Assembly (NCBI GenBank): GCA_039545295.1
Contig: BCIK01000001.1
Coordinates: 1 to 64,000, forward strand
DNA from: Udeniomyces pyricola
Lineage: Eukaryota > Basidiomycota > Tremellomycetes > Cystofilobasidiales > Mrakiaceae
Direction of reading: 5' to 3'
DNA: 64,000 nucleotides
The notes beneath the pieces are model-generated. The model saw nothing but the letters and a program-made list of their open reading frames with translations, searched no databases and was not told where the DNA came from. Shown here piece after piece: positions 44,070 through 55,900 of the stretch. Position numbers and translations under genes: made by a program. Within the stretch, counting starts at the first letter, position 1, and each line of letters starts with the position of its first letter.

Positions 44070-45298
44070 GAAGACGACGACGATGACAACGATGATGATG
44101 ATGGTGAATGATATGAAGAAGGGGAGGGACGGGGGGAGCCGGGGATTGAATTTTTCGGATTCTGATAGGGAGAGGCAAGGGGCTGGTCTCCTTTGTTCTG
44201 CTTCTTCATTGATGTGTGCTTCTGAACTTTACACACACACACCCTTCCCCTGATCTTACTTGGTTGACATTGGATTTACACGTGGTTTACATGGCCATCA
44301 TCTCATCCTTCTCTCATATATCTATATATTTGTCTTCTCTCTGGTCTTCATATGTTCCTTTGCTTCTTTTATCTTTTCCGAACATCTTTCCTGTTCTCGA
44401 TCTGGTCCCCCCCCNNNNNNNNNNNNNNNNNNNNNNNNNNNNNNNNNNNNNNNNNNNNNNNNNNNNNNNNNNNNNNNNNNNNNNNNNNNNNNNNNNNNNN
44501 NNNNNNNNNNNNNNNNNNNNNNNNNNNNNNNNNNNNNNNNNNNNNNNNNNNNNNNNNNNNNNNNNNNNNNNNNNNNNNNNNNNNNNNNNNNNNNNNNNNN
44601 NNNNNNNNNNNNNNNNNNNNNNNNNNNNNNNNNNNNNNNNNNNNNNNNNNNNNNNNNNNNNNNNNNNNNNNNNNNNNNNNNNNNCCCCCCCCCCCCACAC
44701 TCCCTTCCCTTTGGCTTCTTTTTCTCTCTCCATTTCCTCACTCTTTCTCGCTCTCTGTCCGTCCGGCTCTCCCAAAGAGACAATTTGACCGGTCGAAGAA
44801 CCCCCTCTTGCGTCTCTCTTACTTCGAGTCGTCCGCTTCTATCTGTTATCGTTTATTCTCTTATCTTTTATTCTCCTATCTTTTCTGCTCTTACCCTGTT
44901 TTCCTCCGGATACGTTTATACCCAAACCCCTTTCGCTTGCTAGCTTCTTTGGCAGGGCGTACGTACTAGTTACAGCTAGCCATGTTACGTACAGGCACGT
45001 CTGCTTCATAGGCCTCCGATTGCCTGGGTGTGTGTGACCGGACGAGTAGTATATATATATGAATATGATCTGTTCAATTGGACGTGGTGTTTATCGATTC
45101 CTGCTCTGAAAGGCTTGAAGTTGGAAGGAACCGCAGGACCGGATCGGAAGATACTGAATAATGGGTAAGATACACATGAGTCATGTTGAAGGACTCTCGA
45201 GCATAGTAGAACTGACGCATAGGATAAAAAAAAAACAAAACAACAACAACAGCAATATGAAGAAAGGCGAAAGAAGAAGTGGACAAAAAAATATTGAT
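44070..45298. other. Convergent spacer containing the assembly gap
   Basis: 3' regions of the Ser/Pro-rich gene and the kinase gene, interrupted by 270 Ns. The visible sequence has (CA)n at 44232-44242, C/T tracts and a TATATATAT run near 45050. No gene seen outside the gap. Confidence 0.6.
44415..44684. other. Assembly gap (270 N) flanked by C runs
   Basis: C8 precedes and C12 follows the Ns, so the break is probably a sequencing failure at a poly-C tract. The gap size may be an estimate. Content is unknown. Confidence 0.95.
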
Positions 45299-48200
45299 CT
45301 AAGCTGACTGATCTCTTCCCCAATCCCCGACTTGCTCCGGTTCCTCCAACCACTCCCTGATGATGGACCCAATCCCACCTCCACCTCCACTGCCTCCAAC
45401 ATTGGATCCCCCTCCTCCTCCTCCACTTCCACTACTCGAATAACCCATCCCACCACCACCATTCCCACCACCACCTCTCCCAACGACCCTCAACCGCTTG
45501 GCCGGATCCCGCCTCAACAAGCCATCGACGACTTTCCTCGCTCGTTCCCCGCCCGGTCCAAAGCACAACCTCGCCTCGCCCAACTCACTGCTCTCGCTCG
45601 GCCGTTCACTCAGTCTGGTAGAAGAAGGAGCAGGAGGAGGGAGACCACTCGCTGTAGCCGTCGTCGTTGTCCTACCCCCTGTGCTGATACTACTATCCCC
45701 GGTACTACTACTACCACCGTCTAGTCCGTGGTTGGAAGGTGAGCCAGATCGGGAGGAGTGGGCCGAATGGAGGAGAGAGGAAGCGTGCGGTGGAACGGTC
45801 GAGAGAGGCAGGGGCCAGCGGTATTCGCCTTTAGCGATCCGAAGCATTCGCGATCGTCGCGCCTCACGCGGTTCCAACGCCGGGTCGTCCGTCGGTGGGG
45901 ATCCAAACGGTAGCGAACGGGTCTGAACAGAGCCGAAAAGAATGAGTTGTAAGAAGAAAAATGTTTAAAGTGGGGGAAGACAGGGAGCGAAAGTGGAAGG
46001 GGGTTGGATCAGACATAGAACAAGTCTCAAACGGATGTCGAAGGGGACTTTTTCTTTTTTTTCAAGTGAAAAAAAAAGTCGGCTCTTTGCAAAGAGCAAA
46101 AAAAAAAAAAAAAACAGAAACAAAACGCAAGTAATGCTTACGAGCAAAGCAAATAGGACCACGCCACAGGCCCAACTATCGGTATCCCTTCCATCGTAAG
46201 GTTTCCCCATGATGATCTCGGGTGCGGCGTAGGAGTCGCTTCCGCAGCGAGTCGTGAGAATCGGACAGGCCGGATCGACTTCCTTGGCGAGACCAAAGTC
46301 GGTGAGTTTGATGGCGGGTCGGGACAGAGGAGGGAGCGTAGATGACGAGTAAAGGCCCAGAAGAGAAGGAGGTTTGGGCAGTGGCAAGGTGAGGAGGATG
46401 TCTTTAATTGGGAAAGAGGGAGAGAAATACATGTTCAGAGGGCCATTAGTATTGGTCGATTGCAAGCAGAAATCCAGCTGGGAATGTAGGAGGAAGAGAG
46501 CGGATGACTCTTGGGATGTGGATACAAATTCGGGGAAGGAGAGTGGCGAGGATTGGAAGAGGTCTTGAGGTGAGAGTCATAGGAGGAGAAGGGCCATAGA
46601 GCTCACTTTCGAGCTTGATGTCCCGATGGATGACGCCCCTCCGATTTAACCACCCCACAGCCTCTTCCAACTCGCCCCAGACCCTCTTGACCCAACCCAT
46701 TCCGATCGCCCTCCATACCGCTGGGTCTTCCACGACGGCAAAAAGCTCCCCTCCTGGAAGATAGGGAAGGATTAGGACATGGTGCGTGGGTGTCGTGAAG
46801 GAGGTGAGATGCGTGATAAGCGAACGATGAGGATGAGGACGCGAAAGGGTCCGAAGGATCGAGACCTCGCGGGTAAAGGATGTGAGCGTTCGCGAGTTCT
46901 CGGTCGTCGTTTCTTTAGACCTATAAATGTGATGAATTTTGCAAGGAAAAAAAGTGTTGAAGCTGTAAGATAACAGATCCGGGTCCAGAGAAATCCTAGC
47001 AAACAAACTCACATCATCTTGACTGCAACGACACCCTTCATCTCCTCTCGGATCTCCTCTGGCTCGTCCTCCAACCAAACCAGTCCCTTGTCTTGATCTT
47101 CAGTCACCATCCGGGCACCCCAAACACTGCTGAAAGCACCTCTGCCGAGAACATCTCCAAAGAGCTTCCATCTCCGACTCAGCTTCTTGCCATCCTCGCT
47201 GCCGCAGACCTTTGCCTCACTCTCCGGGTCCGGTCGCTTGTCCTCTTTTGAATTGACTGAATTGGATACTTCTGGCAGAGAGGAAGATGCGGATTCGACG
47301 AGAGGGCCCGACCCGAGCTGTTCCACCAGGATATCTCCGGCCTGAGGCTCTGGTATCGGCGGGTGGAAAGAGGGCACTCTGTTGGGACCGTTCGGACGAG
47401 CGATAGCCTCTCGGTTGAGTGAGGCCGCAGACGAGGAAGTCGATGAAGACGAAGCGTTGGCAGCCATAGAGGTGGACGTATTAGGATAGGACGTCGGAAC
47501 GTTGAGAGAAAGTGGGGAATGGAGAGACTGCGGAGGAAGCCCAGAGGTGGGAGAACGATGAGATGACCTAGAGGATGCCGACCCAGGAGGAGAGGAAGAT
47601 GGAATAGGGAGGCCTTCGCTCTCCCGGGGAGGTTCTTTCTCAAAGGAAAAGAATGGGCGTACACCGAACTCGTCCATCCGAACGCCAGACGGCCCAGCGC
47701 TGCTGAGGCCTCCGTTTGGACCAATCCCTAATCCTCGGCAGCTTGCGTCGCTCACACTTCTTGGATGGTTTGCCGACCGTCCCCCGCCTCCACTACCACC
47801 GTATGTGCCTCCACCAGTCACGCCCAATCGATTGCGTTCGCTCGGTAAGAGTCCACCACCGCTTCCACCGCCCGTACCCGCCCCTACGCCGCTTCCACCG
47901 AGTCGCGAGCTCCCCAAACCCGCCCGCCCGACCGACCCAGCCCGACCAAGACTGCTTCCCGAGCCTGGTAGCGGTTTGGGCGGCACAAGCGACGAGGAAG
48001 AATCCGAGTCAAAGATAGAGAACTTTTGGGAGAAGAACGAGGACGTTTTCGAGGTGGAGGTAGAGGATGTCGTCGAGAGGTTTGAGGGCGTCCGACGCGG
48101 GTTCTGAGAGAAAGCCGAGGATCCATCGTGATTGATAGTCGGACTAGAGTTGGGCGGTCGGAAAGCCGACTCAGTATAAGGCGGTGTGGCAGGTGGGTCG

Positions 48201-49003
48201 CGAGAGGCGGGTGAGTGGGAGGTTGAGGATGACACGGTCGAAGAATCCTGTTTCGTCGGGGAGTTGGGCGAGCCAGGGGAGAGGAGATGCAGTGACGCAA
48301 ATGATGTGGTCGGAACAAGCGAAGAGGGACCTATCGGTGGAGGCGAGGGGAGTCCATTGAGCGTGCGAATGGAAGCATTGGTTGCGATGGAGGCCAAAGA
48401 GGTCGTCGAGGACGAGCAGCTGTAGAGAGATGAGCTGGAACCCGACGCGCGCGGAGATGGATGGGAGAGGGCTTCTGTACGATGATGATGGGGAGACGTC
48501 GACATGTGGGATAACGCCGATGGGGGTTTGACTGGCGAGGACTTGGCTTTGGTCGATAACGAGGAAGAGACGGGCGACGGAATAGATTGATGGGGAGGAT
48601 AGAACGAATGTTGAGAGTCGCTATCGGGATTAGAACCGGATGAATCTGCGGGAGAGCTTGCCTCAATGATTGGGAGACTAGCCGAGTTGGGCGTTGGAAG
48701 AGCAGCAGGAGCAATCTCTTGCCAGGATGAAAGCGTACTAGTGGCAGGGTCGATGGATATACGAAGCTGCGGAAGGATGGGCTGGCCAGAGGCTGACAGC
48801 TGAGGGGCGGACGGGTCCATTGCGGGCTGAGAAATGCCACTGCCCCCACCACCTCCGGCGCGGTTAGCCAACCGATTAGATTGGATCGAAGAGGACGCAG
48901 ACGAAGATGACAGAGTGGACGATGAAGATGGAGTTGTGGTGCCACTGGCTGAGATGTCAGAAGAGGCAGCCATCGGACTGAGCGCGGACGCGTCGGGAGA
49001 CAT
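45299..49003 (-). CDS. CAMK-like serine/threonine protein kinase with long disordered N-terminus
   Basis: Four exons (complement 47013-49003, 46607-46920, 46142-46401, 45299-45922) give about 1062 aa. The first ~610 residues are Ser/Pro/Gly-rich. The kinase domain begins WKLFGDVLGRGAFSSVWGA (Gly loop), then GVVAVKMM (VAVK lysine). The catalytic loop HRDIKLEN is split by an intron inside the Asn codon; ignoring the splice gives a false read-through. Next are AIKLTDFGLAKEVD (DFG) and TRCGSDSYAAPEIIMGKPYD (activation segment and APE). WACGVVLFALL and a LPFGSPPTDD-type turn follow. An insertion of about 100 Ser/Gly residues sits in the C-lobe before VVDGLLRRDPAKRLRV, and a Gly-rich tail ends IIREWLEEPEQVGDW. 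The domain order suggests the CAMK/CAMKL group. The exact orthologue and substrates are not recognised. Confidence 0.85.
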
Positions 49004-49521
49004 GATGAGGACGGGGGAAAGAGGGGAAGGGGATTCGCAGAGGGGCTGGGGGCGACGGGCGTTTGGATGGCGGATTGACAAGTGTCGGCGTGCGTAAGTG
49101 CAGGTGAGAAGTGGTAGTTGAACTGATGGAATGAGACTAGTGGTCGTGACAGAGCACGTCTAAGACAGTGAGGCTGCTAACAGGCAATGACTATGTAAGT
49201 TATAAGTAATTGAGAGTGCGATGGGAGATGTTTGTTGCGGTCCGTCGATTGGAGAAACCACGAGGTTGATCTCAGCACAGCTTCATGCGGATCATATAGC
49301 TCAGCCTCACGGTTAGCTGTGCACAGCCCGACGAAGGTTTAGATATCCCCCATCCATGATGATGTTGCTTCGTGTTGCAACATGATGAAACACGCGTCCC
49401 CCTCGGTTACATAGATCAAAGCAGCTCGAGCTCCTTTCGGGTGTCCCCCTGCCCATCATCTTCATACATCTCTTGTTATCACAAACGTCATCTCTCCCCA
49501 TCTTTCGAACCTCCTTCCGTT
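49004..49521. promoter_or_regulatory. Divergent promoter between the kinase gene and OPA3
   Basis: 518 bp between start codons. The OPA3-proximal half is pyrimidine-rich. The middle carries CATGATGATG- and CATGCGG-like short repeats. No recognised factor site. Confidence 0.45.
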
Positions 49522-51136
49522 ATGGCCTCCGTCAAGATTGGTGAGACTGCTCCCTCGCCTTTCTCATAGCCCTCCCTACGCCTCGAAATGATTTCGGTTT
49601 CTGCGACCCCTTCGTCTCATCTTGCCTTATCCCTGTTCTCACCATCCTCGTTCTCTCGCTCAGCTAGTCTCTTCATCAAGACCGTCAGCAAACCCATAGC
49701 AAACAAACTCAAACGTTCGTTGTCGTTGTTTTAGCTTATTACCGTTGCCTTCACAGCTACCGGCACTTCTCCTCGGTCTACTTCTGGTGCCCCTGCGGCC
49801 GACTTTATCTTGTGTTCTTGCATTCCAGTCAGGACATGTCGCTGACTTTACTCCTCGTGGCTGAATCCACAATTGGATGTTGCTTATCTCATTCTAGAGC
49901 AAGCTCAGGAACATGAATCGTTTCGTAAGATTTGCATCGGCCTCGCTCAGGTCTGTCCTTCATGCCACTAACATTTTAGCTCGGCGGACACATTGGCGCT
50001 CGGTCCTTACTCATATTTTACTGCGTTTGAATCATGTAGACGATGCACCGGAGCGAGGTTAAATTAAGAACGAACCTCCTCAACGAGCCTAAGGCATCAA
50101 TCCGGCCACTGAACGAGTTAGTTGTACTTTCTACGACCATCTTTCCTCGAACAAACAGCTCACGCCCCTTCTTTTCACCTCCATTCACCTTCCTTGCTCA
50201 TCACTCAATCAGCGCTAAAGCCGTCACAAATGGGGCGACCGCTCTTGCCGAAGGTTTTCTCTTTTTCGTCGGCATCAGCCTGATCGCAGGCGAAGCTTAC
50301 AGGTCCTCACGTTCGAATTCCAAGCGGCGTGATGACGTCGACGATCGGCTGAACGAGCTCGATGACAAAGTTGGAGAGCTCAAAAAGTTGCTGGACAAGA
50401 GCCTCAAAGGAGATGAGGATGGAGATGGTGTGGAAGGAAGACTAGACGCGGTTGATGACAGGTGCGTAACCGTTGCGTTCAATCAGGGCCACCATGCAGC
50501 ATGTAGAAGTGACATCCATATCCAGGGGTGAAGGATAGAGGCAGCATGACTATCGCGTTGAATCACGATTTGACTGTCTCCCAAATTTTCTTCTTCCTTC
50601 TCCCTACTTGTCCTTAACAAATTTATAGGGTAGATCATCTCGCCTCGACAGTCGACCAAATCATCCGAATCGGTATGAGAGGCGGATTCATTGATCCAAC
50701 GCGTCTCCCACCTTCTCCCGCTGCTTCCGTCTCAACGTCTCGATCTCCTGAACTTCAAGCCTCGACCGTTATGTCGCCACCTTCCTCGCCATCTCCCTCA
50801 CCAAGCTCTTCTCTCACACCACCGTCGATATCCCTGCCCTCTTCTTCATCTCCATCTACAACCGCCTCCCCACCCTCCTCACCTGGCTCATCTCCGTTGC
50901 CCATCCCAACCTCTTCCTCCATCGAACCTTTTGTTCGTTTGAGCCGGCAACAAACGTTCCAGTCTGCCAGCAATTCGACCCTGCCTCTTTCCTCTTCAAT
51001 TTCTTCATCTCGTTTGATGTCGACCGGCACGCGGGAGGTTTCTGGACAGCCTTCACGACGGGTCGACGAGGAATGGGTCGAGCAGATGATTGATGGGAGG
51101 GTCCATCTGGACAGCGAGCAGGACTCGGTCGATTGA
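49522..51136 (+). CDS. OPA3: OPA3-like mitochondrial protein
   Basis: OPA3-family proteins associate with mitochondrial membranes; human OPA3 loss causes optic atrophy or 3-methylglutaconic aciduria. Exons 49522-49540, 49664-49714, 49898-49950, 50040-50116, 50213-50461 and 50629-51136 join in phase to 318 aa. The rebuilt N-terminus (MASVKIASLFIKTVSKPIAN) and the following KLKQQAQEHESFRKICIGLA match the family. Next come RSEVKLRTNLLNEPK, IRPLNDAKAVTNGATALAEG and the membrane-like FLFFVGISLIAGEAY. A coiled-coil helix follows (DDRLNELDDKVGELKKLLDK). The C-terminal ~150 residues are a Ser/Pro-rich extension absent from animal OPA3, ending in a short helix (VDEEWVEQMIDGRV). The donor after exon 2 is GTTCGT. 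Confidence 0.9.
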
Positions 51137-51633
51137 TTGACAACATCCGTATGCGATAGAAGAATAGAGGAAGAATGAGAAGCGATTCTCGTGGATACTG
51201 TATGTAGAAACTACCCCGCATTCAAATGCGAAGGAGAGAGACTGGCAAAGACATGGAAGGAGCGTACTGTAGATGCATCATGTACTCTTTTCATTCATCT
51301 GGCCGGAGTATCAGGCTGAGGAAAATCTCTCAAGAGAAGGAAGAAACTGACCCGATCAAGCGGACGGAAGGGCGAACAATAGCCAAAGAGGAAGAGTCGA
51401 GAATATCCCAGAAGATGATCTTTCTTTCCCTCCTTCCACAATCTCGCTTCGATTTTTTCTTGCTCACTCACTCCCATTCCGTCGTTCCAGCATTTTCTGA
51501 TTCATCTATCTTCCTATACTATATAATCCTCAAGAAGCATGCTGCTTTTCTCCTTCAACCACATCCACTCGCCGTATCACTACTTTCAAACCTCCATCGC
51601 AAATCCGCCCCCTTCAAATCAACCTCCTAAATC
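51137..51633. promoter_or_regulatory. Spacer between OPA3 and the NDUFA4-like gene
   Basis: It carries a TATATAA box-like element at about 51520-51526, about 108 bp upstream of the next ATG, inside pyrimidine-rich sequence. Nothing coding seen. Confidence 0.45.
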
Positions 51634-52452
51634 ATGTCTGCCAGTCACTCCCAAACCCATTCATCCCACACGCTCGGCCGGCGCCCAGCCCTTCCTAAGC
51701 TCTCCTTCTTCACAAAGGCGTCCAGAGCCATCCGTTCGGTACCGTGGGAAGTGTCTCCACTCTTTGGTACGTAACAAGTCTGCGGCTCTCAGTTAACAGC
51801 GTTTGGCGTCTTGTAAAATGGTTATCGTCTCGATCTTGGGTCTTTGTCGTCTTGATGTGAAGAAGCTGATCGTCCTCCGTATGTTCATCATGTTAGTCAT
51901 CTGTGGATTCTCGATTACCTATGGTGCCTGGTACGTCCTTGCACTGCGCCCGGGCTTCAACCGCGTGACCTAATAGTCCCTAGTACTCCTCACCCCATAC
52001 ACAATCATCCTCGATCACTAACTGGTGTACATCGACCTTTTTCCCTCCCACGTCATCATTGTGCTATCACCCAGGATGCTCTACCACACCTCGGTCGACT
52101 CGACCGATGTCTCCTGGCGCCGGAAGAGCAACCCAATGCCATGGCTCAAAGTCGACAATGATCCGGCGAAACACCCCAAATCTTCCATTCAGACCGTTGA
52201 AGGAACGTTAGTACTCTCCTCTTTATTCTTTTTCTTCCTTTGGATCACCGCTTCTCACCACTTGTTCGACAAGCAAGAAAACGTGTGCTGATATTCCACT
52301 TCTTCTTCTCCTTCTTTCGATCTCGTTCGCGTCTGGCGGTATGTGGATGTACTACTCTTTGATATATCTACAGGCTGGCTCATTACCCCCATGATCCAAC
52401 GCCGTTCACCAGGGAGCATTTTAGGCGCAAGTGGCCGGCTCCCGGGGAATAA
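51634..52452 (+). CDS. NDUFA4/MLRQ (B12D-family) respiratory small subunit
   Basis: Small single-TM protein of the NDUFA4/MLRQ family, linked to cytochrome c oxidase (originally complex I) in the mitochondrial inner membrane. Exons 51634-51766, 51897-51930, 52075-52206 and 52374-52452 give 125 aa in phase. The N-terminal extension (MSASHSQTHSSHTLGRRPA) is basic. PWEVSPLF leads into the TM segment VICGFSITYGAWMLY, whose first part is a 34-nt exon. The family box follows: TDVSWRRKSNPMPWLKVDND, comparable to the NPDVxWxRxxNPEPW pattern. The last exon gives LAHYPHDPTPFTREHFRRKW and stops; without the splice the frame would run into Leu/Phe-rich intron sequence. The family call rests on the TM plus the W...NPxPW box. 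Confidence 0.8.
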
Positions 52453-52981
52453 TCTGGTTGTCTAGCGTAATGAATGGTGGAAGGGTTGAGCTGTACTCAA
52501 GAGATTATGGTAGTGTGAATGATGTCATCGTGCCGAGGCCTGCCTGATATGATAACATGTATATTGTCTTGCCTTTCGAGCTGTATGTGGTTTTACGGCG
52601 CCACCTGGGGAATTCCGCTGAACAAAGAAAAGAATGGAATGTTTTTAGCGAGGGCGCATTAGATTGACACTTTGGAATGTTAAACGAAGATACGGCAGCA
52701 TATATAATATATATGTGGTGGATGTGGTGGTTGATCACTGCAGGCTGGGGATTCGCTTTGGGCGCTTGGGCTGGCATGGCAGCCGCTGACTGCCCCTCTC
52801 TCGCGATCTCGCTTCGAGACAAGGCCCGCCCGCAACCAACCGCGAATCCCTTCCTCCTTCTGCTTCTTCCTGACCCTTGTAGCTCTGATTCCCCCCCCCC
52901 CCCCCTTCCTTGAGCCTCTTTCCTCAATACACACCTCCCCCAAACCCCTTCTTCGTCCACGGCTAGCTCCTCCCCTACGAG
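52453..52981. other. Spacer between NDUFA4-like gene and V-ATPase a
   Basis: Contains a TATATAATATATATG stretch near 52700 and a C13 tract near 52891 about 80 bp before the V-ATPase start. It probably holds that promoter. No gene is supported. Confidence 0.5.
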
Positions 52982-55900
52982 ATGGCCACCGAATACCCTT
53001 CACTCTTCCGTCCGTATCTTTCCCTGAGTCGTGTCAAGGACACCGCCGTCACCTTGCCGCTATCGTTGCTCACCCATTCCGGCTCACTCGATCGCTCTCT
53101 TCATCGCCACGCTTCCCACTCAATCGGCCTCCTGCTGCTTGACTTTTCTGTTCTCTGTTCCTTTTCGCTGGCTGTTTGTTTTGCCAGGCTCGGAGGAGAT
53201 GTCTCTTATCCAGCTCTATATCCCTGGAGAGGTTCGTCCCCATCATGGGTTCGTGTTTGCACCTTGTCATTTGCTACACACGATCCTGACGATTGTCCCG
53301 CCCGCCCCTATCTCTCATCTCTTTCCATTCATAGGTCGTTCACGATACCATCAGCGAGCTCGGAGAGATGGGCAACGTCCAATTCAAAGATGTTTGTGTT
53401 GCCTCAACTTCCCCTGCAAGGATCGGGTTGGCATGAGGAGTGGACGATGGCTCTTTGACATGACGATGTTGCCTCGCCCAGACCCGCTGACGTTCCTCCA
53501 CTCCCCCCCCTCCCCCTCTCCTTCTTTCTCCGCCTTCCTTCTATTCTGATCCTGCCGTCGGGTGTCCCGTTCCGTTCATGGCGACGAATGAATCTGATCG
53601 ATTTAGCTCAACCCAGAAGTCAATGCCTTTCAGAGATCCTTTGTCGGCGACATCCGCCGACTCGACGAGATGGACCGTCGCATTCGATTCTTTACCTCGC
53701 AAATCAACTCCGTCAGCTCCCCTCCGATCCACGTCCCGTCCCTCGCGTCGACCCCGCCCTTCATCACTGTCGGTCCCCGAGGACCTCAAGCTATCGACGA
53801 TCTCGATGCCAAGCTTCAGGAGCACGAGGGAAGACTTGGACAGATGAACTCGAGTTGGGAGGCGCTCGTGAGGAAGCAGAGGGAGCTCGAGGAGGCTAAA
53901 TGCGTTCTTAGAGAAACGGCCGTCTTTTTCCAACAGGTTCGTTGCTCGCTTAGAAGTTTGCGGCTGATAATGTGTCGATGAGGGCAGGTGAAAGAAAGGA
54001 GAAGAAGAAAAAAACGAGAATGGCGATGATAGGGCGGAGACCATGGCGAGCGTCGTACTGACGGCTCGGGTCATTTCTTGTTACTCTTTCATTCCCCGCC
54101 CTGTGCCGACCCTTTTCATCTTAGGCTGAAGGCCGCCAAGGCGAGATCCGCTCCTCCTTCGATGACGAGGGCACCGCGCCCCTTCTGGATGCTGCGCACG
54201 ACAACGGACCCTCTGATGGCGGTGCTTACGGCTCCTCCGGCGGCTCTTACGACCTCGAATTCGTCTCGGGTACGATTGATCGCTCGCGAATGGCAACGTT
54301 TGAGCGCATCCTCTGGCGAGTTCTTCGAGGAAACCTCTACATGAACTACGCCGAGATCGAGCAAACCTTTGTCGACCCCATCACCTCAACTGAGTCTCGC
54401 AAGAACGTCTTCATCATCTTTGCTCACGGCGCTGAGCTCCTCGCAAAAATCCGTAAGGTTGCCGAGTCTATGGGCGGTACGCTCTACCCGGTCGATAGCG
54501 ACGCTTCCAAGCGAAACGATGCCCTTCGCGAGGTTGAGGGCCGGCTCGAGGACCTCAACACTGTTGTGTGGAACACGACCCAAACTCGACGCGTCGAGCT
54601 CGGCAAAGTTGCCGAGGGCCTTGCCAGCTGGAAGGATGCGGTCCAGAAGGAAAAGGCCGTCTTCCAAACAATGAACCTTCTCAGCTACGATGCGAGGCGC
54701 AAAACGCTCGTCGCCGAGGGTTGGTGCCCGACTCGAGACATTACCAGCATCCAGCTTGCCCTTCGTCGAGCCGCTGTGCGTACCTGGCTTCTCATGCTTT
54801 ATTTCTACCTACTCTTTCCTCTCTCCTTCCCTCCTTCCCAATCATCGCTCTCAAATGTGTGACTCATCATTCGTTTATTTGTTGTTCTCTTTTGTTTCCT
54901 TAATCTTACCAGGAGACGGCCGGTACTTCGATTCCACCCATTCTTTCTGAACTCCGTACTCATCACACTCCGCCTACATTCCATCGTACGACGCCCTTCA
55001 CCGAAGGCTTCCAGACCATCATCGACTCCTACGGTATCGCAACCTACCAAGAAGTCAACCCTGGTCTCTTCACCGTTATGACGTTCCCGTTCCTCTTTGC
55101 CGTCATGTTTGGTGATCTCGGACATGGTTTCCTCGCATTCCTCGCGGGTGCGTTCATGGTCCTCTTTGAGCGCAAGCTGGCCAAGGCTGGACTCGGAGAG
55201 ATGTTTGAGACGTTCTTCTTGTACGTATCCAAGCACTGCTACCAAGCATCTTGAGCAAACCACCCAACCTTCTGCCGCGAGAGCCTTGTCTTGTTGCTGC
55301 ATATTGCAAGGCTGATCACAGTTGTCTGTTCCGCTTCGTTTTCTACCACAGCGGTCGCTACATCATTCTCCTCATGGGTATCTTCTCCATGTACACCGGT
55401 CTCATGTATAACGATATTTTCTCCAAGTCTATGACGCTCTTTACCCCCGGCTGGGAGTGGCCTCGGGACCAGCCCGAGGGCGAGACCCTGACGGCCGTCC
55501 AGACGGGCACGTACGCCTTTGGCCTTGATCCGACCTGGCATGGAACCGATAACTCGCTCGTTTTCACCAATTCGTACAAGATGAAGATGTCCATCATTCT
55601 CGGTGTCATCCACGTAAGTGTAGACGAACATCGCGACTGGCATGCTCGTCCTACAGTCCACTGATTTATGCCGTGTTGCACTTTCTTTGGGTCTTTTCAG
55701 ATGACGTTCGCCATCTGTCTTCAAGTTCCGAACCACCTCCACTTCAAAAAGTATCTCAACATTTACGCCGAGTTCATCCCTCAGATGCTCTTCATGCAGT
55801 CCATCTTCGGATACCTGGTCATCTGCATCATCTACAAGTGGTCGGTCGACTGGACGGCGCCCGGCTCTATCTCGCCTCCTGGTCTTCTCAACATGCTCAT

